From contig CAIYIP010000328.1 of NCBI GenBank assembly GCA_903926285.1, positions 1 through 8,637 of the forward strand: DNA of 8,637 nt, given 5' to 3'. The position numbers and the translations under genes are program-made. Source of the DNA: an uncultured Gammaproteobacteria bacterium (GTDB lineage Bacteria > Pseudomonadota > Gammaproteobacteria > Pseudomonadales > Pseudohongiellaceae). The notes under the pieces are model-generated. The model was not told the origin of the DNA. It saw nothing but the letters and a program-made list of their open reading frames with translations, and searched no databases. This document shows positions 1 to 7,533 of the stretch, piece after piece (the stretch's first letter is position 1; the number at the start of each line of letters is the position of its first letter).

Positions 1-3000
1 CAGTAACAGAACCAAGTAGTACCGACAGTTTTTCCTTTGTTGAGGCAGAACACGCCGTGCTGCGTTTCTGGCAACAGGAAGATATCTTCCAGAAATCGCT
101 GCAGCAGACACTGGACTGCAAGCCCTATATTTTCTATGACGGCCCGCCGTTCGCGACTGGCCTCCCGCATCATGGCCATCTTGTCGGTTCCACGCTCAAA
201 GACATCATTCCGCGTTACTACACGATGCAGGGCTTCTATGTACAACGCCGCTTCGGCTGGGACTGTCACGGCCTGCCAATCGAACACGAAATAGACAAGG
301 CCCTAGGCATGTCCTCGCAACAGGCGGTCGCAAAACTCGGCATCAAGGGTTACAACGACGAATGCCGCGGCATCGTGCAGCGCTACACAGCAGAGTGGGA
401 AAAAACGATCACGCGCATCGGCCGCTGGGTCGACTTCCGCAACGACTACAAAACCATGGAACCGTGGTATATGGAATCCGTGTGGTGGGTCATGCAGCAA
501 TTATGGAACAAGGACCTGATCTATCGCGGTGTCAAAGTTGTGCCGTTTTCCACGGCACTCGGCACTGTGCTGTCCAACTTTGAAGCCGGCTCCAACTACC
601 AGGATGTGCAGGACCCTGCGATCACCGTGCTGTTCAAGCTGGCAGATGAAGATGCTTACATTGCCGCGTGGACTACCACGCCTTGGACGCTACCATCCAA
701 CCTCGGGCTGTGCGTAAACCTCAACCTGGAATATGTGAAGGTTCAGGATGAAGAATCGGGCAAGATTATTTATCTGGCAAAAGCGCGACTCGAGCAGGTC
801 GGCAAGAATCACAAACTGACTGTCCTGGATGAAATGACTGGCAGCGCACTGGTAGGCAAACATTACCAACCGCTGTTCCCCTACTTTGGCGCCCTCGCCG
901 CAGAAGGCGCATTCAAAGTATTTGCCGACGACTATGTCACAAACGACAGCGGCACCGGTATCGTGCATCTTGCGCCTGCATTCGGCGAAGACGACTTCCG
1001 TGTATTAAAAGCCAACGATGTTACCGCTGTGCCGTGCCCTGTCGATCTCGAAGGCAAGTTCACAGGTGAAGTCAGCGACTTTGTTGGCGTCTACGTCAAA
1101 GATGCCGACAAACTTATCATTCGCCGGCTCAAGGACGAAGGCAAACTCTACCAGCAGGAGGTGATCGTCCACAGTTATCCATTCTGCCCACGTTCCGATA
1201 CACCAATCATTTATCGCACGATTCCTTCGTGGTACGTGAAGGTCGAACAGATGCGCGAACGCCTCGTCGCCAACAACCAGCAGATCAATTGGGTGCCTGA
1301 GCACATCAAGAATGGCCGAATGGGAAACTGGCTCAACAATGCGCTCGACTGGAGTATTTCGCGCAACCGCTACTGGGGTACGCCATTACCGATCTGGATC
1401 AACGATGTGACAGACAAGCGTATCTGCATGGGCTCGATCGAAGAACTGCATAACTACACAGGTGTGCTGGTGCAGGACCTGCATCGTGAATACGTTGACG
1501 ATCTGACCTTCACGATTGAGGGTGAAGAAGGCACGTACCGCCGTATCGAGGAAGTACTCGACTGCTGGTTCGAATCCGGCGCGATGCCGTATGCGCAGCT
1601 GCACTATCCTTTCGAGAACGCCGAGCTGTTCGAAGCCGGCTTCCCGGCCGAATATATTGCGGAAGGCCTCGACCAGACCCGTGGCTGGTTCTATACGCTG
1701 CTTGTGCTGTCCACAGCGCTCTATGACAAACCTTCATTCAAGAACGTGATAGTTAACGGTATCGTGATGGCCGAAGACGGCAAGAAGATGTCCAAGCGCC
1801 TGCAAAACTACACGCCGCCTGATCTGCTGATGGAAAGTTACGGTGCCGATGCGCTACGCCTGTACCTGATCAACTCCGGCCTTGTGAAAGGCGAAGAACA
1901 GCGTTTCACCGACAGCGGCGTGAAGGACATGGTGCGTCGCGCGTTGCTGCCGTGGCTCAACTCATTTAAATTTCTGCAGACTTATGCAGACATTGACCAG
2001 TGGCGCGCGCGTACTTCACCACCTGAAACCACGAATATCACCGACCAGTGGTTGCTCTCGCGTTTGCAATCTCTGCTTACTTCGGTGACCAAAGAGATGT
2101 CCGAGTACAAACTCTATAACGTGGTGCCAGCGCTGTTTGAATTTATTGAGGATCTGACAAACTGGTACATCAGGCTGAATCGCGGTCGCTTCTGGGTAGA
2201 AGGCAAGAGCGCGGACAAAGATGCTGCCTATCAAACCTTGTACCAGACTCTGTACGACCTCACCTTGAGCATGGCACCATTCGCACCTTTTCTTGCTGAA
2301 CATATCTACCAGCAGCTGCTGCCCTATCGACCTGTCGACAGCAATCCTGCGCTGTCCGTGCATTTGTGCGCGTATCCGAAGCCAAACCTCTACATGATTC
2401 AGCCAGCGCTCGAAGCTGCCGTGGCGCGTATGCAAAACATCATTCTGCTGGGCCGCCAGAAACGCAATCAAGTGAAAATCAAAACCAAGGTACCACTCGC
2501 ACGCCTGACGATTATTCACCAGGACCAGAGTATGCTCGATGAAATCGCGCGGCTTGAGGACTACATCAAGAGCGAATTGAACGTTAAAAATGTTGAATAC
2601 TCGCGTGACGAAAATCGCTTCATCAACCTGTTCGCGAAACCCAACTCACCTGTGCTGGGCAAACGGCTTGGCAAAAACTTTGGCGCGTTCCGCAAGGCTA
2701 TCGAAGATCTCAATGCAGCGCAGCTGAATGAGCTGCAGGAAAAAGGCAGCATCAATCTTGATGATGAGACTTTTGGCAGTGAAGACATCTTGATCTTCCG
2801 CGAACCAAAGCCCGGTACTGAAGCAGTATCTAACCGGCTCATCACAATCGACATGGACTGCACGCTCGATCGCGCGCTTATCAGCGAAGGGCTCGCGCGC
2901 GAAGTCGTCAGCCGCATCCAGAAAACCCGCAAGGAACTCGGTCTGAATGTGACAGATCGCATCCAGATTGACTATTCAGCGCATGGCGAGCTGCAGACTG

Positions 3001-3131
3001 CGATTGAGGAACATGCCGAACACATCAAGAAAGAAACCCTGAGCGTGAGCCTGAATGCAGTTACAAGACCTTGCAGCACAAACTTTGACGTGGACGAACA
3101 TTCACTTGGCCTTGATATCACGCGCCAGTAA
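1..3131 (+). CDS. ileS: Isoleucyl-tRNA synthetase, eukaryotic-like type 2 (5' end cut by window)
   Basis: Cytoplasmic class I synthetase charging tRNA-Ile with isoleucine. The frame is open from base 3 with 1042 codons visible. A GTG at 57 could be read as a start, but the residues before it (SFVEAEHAVLRFW) belong to the conserved N-terminus, so the true start lies before the window. Numbering from base 3: ATP-binding HHGH (HIGH motif) at 56-59; CP1 editing domain with WTTTPWTLPSN near 223 and HLAPAFGEDDF near 322, including the conserved Asp that guards against Val mischarging; DQTRGWF; KMSKR at 595-599; then a helical anticodon-binding domain and a long C-terminal region ending SLGLDITRQ. 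The C-terminus lacks the Cys zinc cluster of the E. coli enzyme, and the length and motif wording fit the eukaryotic-like IleRS2 clade, which in known members is mupirocin-tolerant. It is followed by aroG, not lspA as in the usual gammaproteobacterial ribF-ileS-lspA order. Synthetase identity is certain; clade is likely. Confidence 0.96.
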   Translation, partial: VTEPSSTDSFSFVEAEHAVLRFWQQEDIFQKSLQQTLDCKPYIFYDGPPFATGLPHHGHLVGSTLKDIIPRYYTMQGFYVQRRFGWDCHGLPIEHEIDKALGMSSQQAVAKLGIKGYNDECRGIVQRYTAEWEKTITRIGRWVDFRNDYKTMEPWYMESVWWVMQQLWNKDLIYRGVKVVPFSTALGTVLSNFEAGSNYQDVQDPAITVLFKLADEDAYIAAWTTTPWTLPSNLGLCVNLNLEYVKVQDEESGKIIYLAKARLEQVGKNHKLTVLDEMTGSALVGKHYQPLFPYFGALAAEGAFKVFADDYVTNDSGTGIVHLAPAFGEDDFRVLKANDVTAVPCPVDLEGKFTGEVSDFVGVYVKDADKLIIRRLKDEGKLYQQEVIVHSYPFCPRSDTPIIYRTIPSWYVKVEQMRERLVANNQQINWVPEHIKNGRMGNWLNNALDWSISRNRYWGTPLPIWINDVTDKRICMGSIEELHNYTGVLVQDLHREYVDDLTFTIEGEEGTYRRIEEVLDCWFESGAMPYAQLHYPFENAELFEAGFPAEYIAEGLDQTRGWFYTLLVLSTALYDKPSFKNVIVNGIVMAEDGKKMSKRLQNYTPPDLLMESYGADALRLYLINSGLVKGEEQRFTDSGVKDMVRRALLPWLNSFKFLQTYADIDQWRARTSPPETTNITDQWLLSRLQSLLTSVTKEMSEYKLYNVVPALFEFIEDLTNWYIRLNRGRFWVEGKSADKDAAYQTLYQTLYDLTLSMAPFAPFLAEHIYQQLLPYRPVDSNPALSVHLCAYPKPNLYMIQPALEAAVARMQNIILLGRQKRNQVKIKTKVPLARLTIIHQDQSMLDEIARLEDYIKSELNVKNVEYSRDENRFINLFAKPNSPVLGKRLGKNFGAFRKAIEDLNAAQLNELQEKGSINLDDETFGSEDILIFREPKPGTEAVSNRLITIDMDCTLDRALISEGLAREVVSRIQKTRKELGLNVTDRIQIDYSAHGELQTAIEEHAEHIKKETLSVSLNAVTRPCSTNFDVDEHSLGLDITRQ

Positions 3132-3152
3132 GACAAAGACAACGAGACTACT

Positions 3153-4220
3153 ATGACAAACAAACAAACCGATGACACCCGTATCCTGGCGATGAAGGAG
3201 CTGCTGCCCCCGAGCCAGCTGATCAGAGAATTCCCGATCACCGAAAAAGCTGCCACAACCGTGCTCGACACACGTGCCGCCATCCAGAAAATCCTGCGCC
3301 ATGAAGATGACCGCTTGCTAGTCGTAGTCGGGCCCTGCTCGATTCACGACATCGATGCTGCGCTCGACTATGCGCAGCGCTTGCATAGCGCTATCGAAAA
3401 ACACGGTGACGATCTCTGCATCATCATGCGTGTGTATTTTGAAAAACCGCGCACAACGGTAGGGTGGAAGGGTTTGATCAACGACCCGGGTATCGACAAC
3501 AGCTTTCGCATCAACGACGGGTTGCGCCTTGCGCGCAGCCTGCTACTGCAGCTCGCCGACCAGGGCATACCTTCCGGCACTGAGTACCTTGATCTCATCA
3601 GCCCACAGTACATCGCCGATGTGGTTTCGTGGGGCGCGATTGGTGCCCGCACCACAGAATCGCAGTGTCATAGAGAGCTTGCTTCCGGCTTGTCTTGCCC
3701 GGTAGGTTTCAAGAATGGCACTGGAGGCAGTATCCAGATTGCGATTGATGCGGTCGGCTCTGCATCGCATTCGCATCATTTCCTGTCTGTTACCAAAGAA
3801 GGCCATTCCGCCATTTTTCAAACGGCCGGTAATCCTGATTGTCACATCATCTTGCGCGGCGGCAGCAAACATCCCAACTATGATCCCGAGACCATTCGCG
3901 ACACGAGTGAAAAACTGCAGAAAGCAGGCTTATCTGCCGCAATAGTTGTCGATTGCAGCCATGCCAATTCCGGCAAGGACTATGAGCGCCAGGCAATCGT
4001 CTGTCGCGATATCGCAGGCCAGGTCACAGGTGGTGAAACCGGCATTGTTGGCATCATGCTGGAAAGCCACATTCTGGCCGGCACCCAGAAGGTTGTTCCT
4101 GGCAAGCCGCTGACTTATGGTCAAAGCATCACCGACGCCTGCATGAACTGGGAAACCACTGCTGAACTGCTGGATGAACTTGCACTGGCTGTGCGCAAAC
4201 GTCGTGTGGCAAAGGCTTGA
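3153..4220 (+). CDS. aroG: 3-deoxy-D-arabino-heptulosonate 7-phosphate synthase, class I alpha, Phe-sensitive type
   Basis: Condenses phosphoenolpyruvate and erythrose 4-phosphate to DAHP, the committed step of aromatic amino acid synthesis; cytoplasmic TIM barrel. The 355 residues align almost end to end with E. coli AroG with a one-residue offset. Metal ligands are all present: Cys62 (GPCSIHD), His270 (CSHAN), Glu304 (LESH), Asp328 (ITDAC). Substrate motifs include EKPRTTVGWKGLINDP (97-112), GARTTES (164-170) and GFKNGT (185-190). The Phe-feedback pocket also matches AroG: Asp7-Asp8 near the N-terminus, Ser181, and Phe210-Leu-Ser212. Feedback inhibition by phenylalanine is therefore expected rather than by Tyr (AroF) or Trp (AroH); this is inferred from residues. 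The ATG is supported by alignment to the AroG N-terminus, although the upstream Shine-Dalgarno is weak. It starts 21 bp after ileS, so cotranscription is plausible. No TyrR-type box pair is seen in the short gap. Confidence 0.95.
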   Translation: MTNKQTDDTRILAMKELLPPSQLIREFPITEKAATTVLDTRAAIQKILRHEDDRLLVVVGPCSIHDIDAALDYAQRLHSAIEKHGDDLCIIMRVYFEKPRTTVGWKGLINDPGIDNSFRINDGLRLARSLLLQLADQGIPSGTEYLDLISPQYIADVVSWGAIGARTTESQCHRELASGLSCPVGFKNGTGGSIQIAIDAVGSASHSHHFLSVTKEGHSAIFQTAGNPDCHIILRGGSKHPNYDPETIRDTSEKLQKAGLSAAIVVDCSHANSGKDYERQAIVCRDIAGQVTGGETGIVGIMLESHILAGTQKVVPGKPLTYGQSITDACMNWETTAELLDELALAVRKRRVAKA

Positions 4221-4234
4221 TGCGGCTTTTGCCA
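4207..4234 (+). terminator. Hairpin overlapping the aroG stop codon (weak terminator candidate)
   Basis: TGGCAAAGGC (4207-4216) pairs with GCTTTTGCCA (4225-4234): ten pairs with one G-U, around an 8-nt loop that contains the TGA stop. No U-rich run follows (TACAACTTGTG), so it is not a standard intrinsic terminator. It could instead slow decay of the mRNA 3' end, or be chance. Confidence 0.35.
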
Positions 4235-4276
4235 TACAACTTGTGTCCCCTCTCGAAACCGTGGAATGATGTAAAT

Positions 4277-4298
4277 ACTGTACCAACATCAGTACAGT
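4277..4298. promoter_or_regulatory. Perfect 7-bp dyad upstream of the esterase gene (possible operator)
   Basis: ACTGTAC at 4277-4283 and its exact reverse complement GTACAGT at 4292-4298 are separated by 8 bp, 20 bp before the esterase start. The outer bases can extend pairing by a U-G and an A-U pair in RNA. The symmetry suits a dimeric regulator or a leader hairpin. The half-sites resemble LexA halves, but the CTG-to-CAG spacing is 14, not the E. coli spacing of 10, so no known regulator is assigned. Confidence 0.35.
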
Positions 4299-4307
4299 GT
4301 TAATCCC

Positions 4308-4315
4308 GGGGGGGG
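4308..4315 (+). repeat. Eight-G homopolymer tract in the ribosome-binding position of the esterase gene
   Basis: Eight consecutive G bases end three nucleotides before the esterase ATG at 4319. The tract is the only candidate for pairing with the 16S anti-Shine-Dalgarno sequence, since no AGGAG-like site is seen. Homopolymers like this are prone to slippage, so length variation between cells is possible. Confidence 0.5.
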
Positions 4316-4318
4316 CAC

Positions 4319-5377
4319 ATGCAGAAACTACAATTTGGTCACAGGTTCTATTTTCATTTTATTGCCGTAGTACTTGTCTTCTTGACTGCTAATGCTTCAG
4401 CACAAAACCTCGGCAGAGTAGAAACAGCACTAGTGCATGCCACTGCTCTTGAAGGAAACCTGGACGGCGACAGTCCTGATCGCGACGTCATCATCTACCT
4501 TCCTCCTGGCTACGACGCCGACTCCCCACGACGATATCCCGTAGTTTATCTCTTGCATGGTTATGGCCTGCGCGCTGAAAGCTGGATGCGTTTTGCGCGT
4601 ATCGAGGTGGGCGCCAACACTGCGTTTAGCGGTAACGGCGGCGGAGTCGGCACAGGTGAACGTGCGCAGGAAATGATTATTGTGAGTCCTGATGCCTACA
4701 CAATCTATGACGGCAGTATGTATTCGAGTTCCGTAAACACAGGCGACTGGGAAACGTTTGTGGCTTCAGACCTTGTCACTTACATCGACGAACATTACCG
4801 CACTCTGCCCACACGCGAGAGTCGAGGTCTTGCAGGCCACTCAATGGGTGGTTACGGCACAATGCGCATCGGCATGAAACATCCGGAAGTTTTTTCTGCT
4901 CTGTATCCACTCTCAGCCTGTTGCCTGATGGATGGCGGCGCGCCCAGCGAGGCGCTCACGACTGCAGGCCAGTACACGACGCGTGCACAGGTTGCTGAAC
5001 TCAAATACCCGAACAAGTCCACTCTGGCGCGTGCCGCAGCCTGGTCACCCAATCCCAAAAAACCGCCTTTCTTTCTCGACCTACCCGTGATGGATGGCAC
5101 TGAACATGCGGAAATCCAGGCGAAATGGCTGGCCAATTCAATTATTCCGATGCTGGACCAATACACGCTCAACTTGCACAAATACACTGCGATCCAGTTT
5201 GATGTGGGTCTTGCAGATGGACTGCTCGGTGTTAACCAGCAACTTGATGCAGCGATGACACAGGCGGAAATTCCCCATACCTTTGAAACGTATGAAGGAG
5301 ATCATAACAATAAGGTGTTTGAGCGGATTGAAACGAAAGTGTTACCGTTTTTTAGCAGGCACCTACGAGGGGAATAA
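4319..5377 (+). CDS. Secreted serine esterase, esterase D / putative esterase family (alpha/beta hydrolase)
   Basis: A 352-residue alpha/beta hydrolase of the family that includes S-formylglutathione hydrolase, feruloyl esterases and mycolyltransferases. The N-terminus is a Sec signal peptide: basic start, hydrophobic stretch about 12-23, and a signal peptidase I site ASA|QN after residue 28. There is no lipobox Cys, so the product should be periplasmic or extracellular. The nucleophile elbow is G-H-S-M-G-G with Ser175; the oxyanion strand motif is VVYLLHGYG (75-83); the likely catalytic His is His329 in EGDHN; Asp295 or Asp300 is the probable acid. A Gly-rich insert lies at 104-113. The substrate cannot be told from sequence. 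The gene starts 98 bp after aroG and is probably a separate unit, preceded by a dyad and a G tract. It faces fklB tail to tail. Family is sure; specific function is not. Confidence 0.85.
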   Translation: MQKLQFGHRFYFHFIAVVLVFLTANASAQNLGRVETALVHATALEGNLDGDSPDRDVIIYLPPGYDADSPRRYPVVYLLHGYGLRAESWMRFARIEVGANTAFSGNGGGVGTGERAQEMIIVSPDAYTIYDGSMYSSSVNTGDWETFVASDLVTYIDEHYRTLPTRESRGLAGHSMGGYGTMRIGMKHPEVFSALYPLSACCLMDGGAPSEALTTAGQYTTRAQVAELKYPNKSTLARAAAWSPNPKKPPFFLDLPVMDGTEHAEIQAKWLANSIIPMLDQYTLNLHKYTAIQFDVGLADGLLGVNQQLDAAMTQAEIPHTFETYEGDHNNKVFERIETKVLPFFSRHLRGE

Positions 5378-5394
5378 AACGTACTATTTGCCCG

Positions 5395-5499
5395 GAGGGT
5401 GCTGGGGACGATATCCATGAGACCGCACAAATACACCCATGTAGCTCGCATCGGCATCCATGCCGATGAAGTCTCCTGAATATCGTCCCCAGCACCCTC
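5395..5499. repeat. 105-bp inverted-repeat element with nested hairpins
   Basis: The arms 5395-5414 (GAGGGTGCTGGGGACGATAT) and 5480-5499 are perfect 20-bp reverse complements. After a 4x4 internal loop, GAGAC (5419-5423) pairs with GTCTC (5471-5475). The interior holds a 9+9-bp palindrome at 5449-5468 (arms CATCGGCAT and ATGCCGATG) and a small hairpin at 5432-5443. It sits between the 3' ends of convergent genes. No duplicated flanking target site and no T-run after either arm are visible, so it is neither a clear MITE nor an intrinsic terminator. It resembles REP/REPIN-like intergenic elements in overall form; family unknown. Confidence 0.7.
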
Positions 5500-5581
5500 T
5501 CCTGACCTTCAGTGTGGGGTTAAAATATTTTGAGGTATGCAGGAAGGGGATTAGCAAATTAAGACTTTATGCAAAATAACC

Positions 5582-6196
5582 TTACAAAACCTTCAGCAAT
5601 TCCACTTCGAAAATAAGCGCGGAGAAAGGTCCGATGGCACCGCCCGCACCATTTGCGCCGTAGGCGAGTTCATGCGGGATATACAGCTTCCAGCGTGAAC
5701 CTTCAGGCATCAGCTGCAGCGCCTCGGTCCAGCCCTTGATTACACCGTTGACGGGGAAGTCGATGGGTTCTCCGCGCTGCATGGAACTATCGAACACAGT
5801 GCCATCAACAAGAGTTCCGTGATAATGCACGCGAACTCTTGATGTGCCTTTGGGAATTGCTCCTGTGCCTTTCTGCAAAATTTCGTACTGCAGACCGGTG
5901 GCAGTCACGACGATATTTTCCTTGCTCACATTTTGTTTGAGAAAACTCTCTCCCACTAGCGCCATGGCGCTGGCTTGTTGTTTCTGCTGGCGCTGGATCA
6001 TGCGATTGATTTCATCCATTGCGCCGCGCAGCTCAGCTTCGGTGAACTGACTTGGGCGACCACCGAGCACATCGGCGAGGCCAGCCATCAGAGCCTCTGT
6101 ATCAAGGCCAGGAAACGGCTGGCCCACCAATTGTTCGCCCATCTGGCGACCGATACCATAACTTGCAAGTGCTGCACTGCCGGAAAAATTTGCCAC
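5582..6196 (-). CDS. fklB: FKBP-type peptidyl-prolyl cis-trans isomerase, FKBP22 (FklB) type
   Basis: Speeds cis-trans isomerisation of X-Pro bonds during protein folding. The 204-residue product matches E. coli FKBP22 (206) in layout and wording: N-terminal helical dimerisation domain about 1-75 (ASYGIGRQMGEQL), connecting helix to about 98, then the FKBP domain about 100-204. Binding-pocket residues are visible: Tyr125, Phe135-Asp136, Val152-Ile153, Trp156, Tyr179 and the closing FEVELL strand. The common IPP before the last strand is IGP here. There is no signal peptide, so it should be cytoplasmic. The start is GTG at 6196, chosen for the AGGAG at 6204-6208 seven bases upstream and for matching the family N-terminus. 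It is divergent from the YjbR-family gene with about 87 bp between, and convergent with the esterase. Confidence 0.93.
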   Translation of the reverse strand: MANFSGSAALASYGIGRQMGEQLVGQPFPGLDTEALMAGLADVLGGRPSQFTEAELRGAMDEINRMIQRQQKQQASAMALVGESFLKQNVSKENIVVTATGLQYEILQKGTGAIPKGTSRVRVHYHGTLVDGTVFDSSMQRGEPIDFPVNGVIKGWTEALQLMPEGSRWKLYIPHELAYGANGAGGAIGPFSALIFEVELLKVL

Positions 6197-6203
6197 TATC
6201 CTG

Positions 6204-6208
6204 CTCCT
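6204..6208 (-). promoter_or_regulatory. Ribosome binding site fixing the GTG start of fklB
   Basis: Read on the minus strand, AGGAG lies 7 nt before GTG at 6196. This ideal spacing supports the non-ATG start. Confidence 0.75.
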
Positions 6209-6283
6209 GTTGAAAATTTCGCCGGCATGTTATCACGAGACAACAAGATGCCCACAGTTCAGACTCTGCGCTAGAATGTGCGT

Positions 6284-6655
6284 ATGAACTATGCCGGCAC
6301 CAAAGCGTATCTGTTAAGCCAGCCAGAGGCGGAGGAAGACTATCCCTTCGGCCCAGAGGCTGCTGTGTTCAAGATCAGGAATAAGATGTTCGGCCTGCTG
6401 ATGGAGTCCAAAGGGAAAGCAAGAATCAATCTGAAATGTGATCCTGATGAAGCACTCGCGCTGCGCGATATTTTTCCTGCCATTACTGCCGGTTATCACA
6501 TGAACAAAAAACACTGGAATACTGTGCAGCTGGATGGCAGCGTGCCAAGCGGTGAAATTGAACGGATGATCGACAATTCCTATATGCTCGTCATTAACGG
6601 CATGCCCAGGGCCCAACGTCCGCTGCTGACCAACAACAAGAAGAAACTCATTTGA
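6284..6655 (+). CDS. YjbR / MmcQ family protein (DUF419)
   Basis: A small protein of the YjbR/MmcQ family, whose CyaY-like fold is known from structures but whose role is unsettled (DNA binding has been suggested). From ATG 6284 it has 123 residues, matching E. coli YjbR (118). Family hallmarks are the acidic N-terminal E-E-D-YPFG segment, VFKIRNKMFGLL, the INLKCDPDEALALRD stretch, and the signature YHMNKKHWNTVQLDGS with its conserved Asn, Lys, His-Trp and Asp-Gly. A GTG at 6278 in the same frame would add two residues; ATG is preferred because the family begins near MNY. No good Shine-Dalgarno precedes either; a TAGAAT (-10 like) at 6272-6277 lacks a clear -35. Its TGA overlaps the TTG start of the exporter by four bases, so the two are almost certainly cotranscribed and coupled. 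Confidence 0.85.
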   Translation: MNYAGTKAYLLSQPEAEEDYPFGPEAAVFKIRNKMFGLLMESKGKARINLKCDPDEALALRDIFPAITAGYHMNKKHWNTVQLDGSVPSGEIERMIDNSYMLVINGMPRAQRPLLTNNKKKLI

Positions 6656-7533
6656 AAATTGCCCAACTGCTTCAACTGCTTTTGCTTGCCTCCCTTTGGG
6701 GCGCATCGTTTCTGTTTATTAAACTGGCAGTGCCGCATTTTGGCGTGGTGCCGCTGACTGCAGTGCGCTCGCTGGTGGCTACAGTGACTCTCATGCCAAT
6801 CCTGTTACTGCGCGGCAAGTGGCCTGAATTGCGCAAGCATTGGCCACATATACTGGTGATTGGGCTGATCAGCACTGCGATTCCCGCCTCCATGCTGAGT
6901 ATCAGCACGCAATATACCTCTGCTGGTTTTGCGTCGATTCTGAACGCGCTGACTCCGCTGTTCAGCGCCCTCGTCGCCTGGTTATGGCTCAAGGAATCCT
7001 TGACCGTGCCTGTCGTCGCCGGCATTAGCCTCGGCTTTTTCGGTGTGTTGGTAATGGTGTTTGACACGCAAAGCATTTCGTCTGATTTTGTGCTTTTGCC
7101 GATCCTTGCCGGCGTAACCGGAACTTTTCTGTATGGTTTAACAGGCAATTATTCCCGACGCTTTACGCAAGCCGTGTCGCCCATCGTCATTACCGCAGGC
7201 TGCCAGTTGTTCTCGGCGCTGTTCATGGTGCCGCTTTCCATTTTTCTGTGGCCAACCACCAGCATTCCGATTGAGGCCTGGCTTTATGGCGTAATTCTCG
7301 GGGTTTTCTGTACCGCTGTAGCTTTCATCCTGTACTTTCAATTGCTGGAAAAAATCGGCGTGGTTCGTACGGTGGTCGTCACCTATCTGGTTCCGGTATT
7401 TGGCATGTTGTGGGGCACACTTTTTCTGCCTGAGAACATCACACTCAAAATGATGATAGGGGCGGCGTTAATCCTGGCCGGTGTTGGTCTCTCCACCAGG
7501 CTGGCGGGCTTTAAGGGCACCTCTGGAAATTAG
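6652..7533 (+). CDS. EamA-type drug/metabolite transporter (DMT superfamily), C-terminus altered by an inserted element
   Basis: An inner-membrane exporter of 293 residues with about ten membrane segments in two EamA repeats. Repeat 1 begins LLLLASLWGASFLFIKLAV and ends about 135 (TPLFSALVAWLWLKE before its last helix); repeat 2 starts about 148 and includes VVVTYLVPVFGMLWGTLFLPE. Members export amino acids, purines or other small metabolites; the substrate here is unknown. It starts at TTG 6652, overlapping the previous stop as TTGA; no ATG lies nearby in frame and the reading matches the family start. The last codons and TAG stop (7516-7533) lie in the left arm of an inserted element, so residues GTSGN come from the element. 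Removing the element restores an ending ...LAGFKS with TGA at the next gene's ATG. Charged ends beyond the last helix make the change probably harmless. Confidence 0.92.
   Translation: MKIAQLLQLLLLASLWGASFLFIKLAVPHFGVVPLTAVRSLVATVTLMPILLLRGKWPELRKHWPHILVIGLISTAIPASMLSISTQYTSAGFASILNALTPLFSALVAWLWLKESLTVPVVAGISLGFFGVLVMVFDTQSISSDFVLLPILAGVTGTFLYGLTGNYSRRFTQAVSPIVITAGCQLFSALFMVPLSIFLWPTTSIPIEAWLYGVILGVFCTAVAFILYFQLLEKIGVVRTVVVTYLVPVFGMLWGTLFLPENITLKMMIGAALILAGVGLSTRLAGFKGTSGN

Noticed and set aside
168..179. Altered HIGH motif linked to mupirocin hyper-resistance
   Set aside because: The motif reads HHGH, which keeps the canonical H-x-G-H pattern.
2016..2519. 167-residue minus-strand reading frame within ileS
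   Set aside because: It lies wholly opposite a certain gene, has no family resemblance, and is the expected shadow of codon use.
4270..4275. TyrR box (TGTAAA half) after aroG
   Set aside because: Only one half-site is present; no TTTACA partner follows at 6 bp, and it lies downstream of aroG.
4277..4298. LexA (SOS) box upstream of the esterase
   Set aside because: The half-sites look like CTGTA/TACAG, but the CTG-to-CAG gap is 14 in the dyad (or 9 in an alternative pairing), not the 10 of gammaproteobacterial LexA sites.
5395..5499. Integron attC site
   Set aside because: The fold is attC-like in size, but there is no GTTRRRY/RYYYAAC core pair and the arms are perfectly paired without the extrahelical bases expected.
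5395..5499. A second MITE like the one at 7515-7656
   Set aside because: The arms share no sequence with that element and no duplicated target bases flank any plausible boundary.
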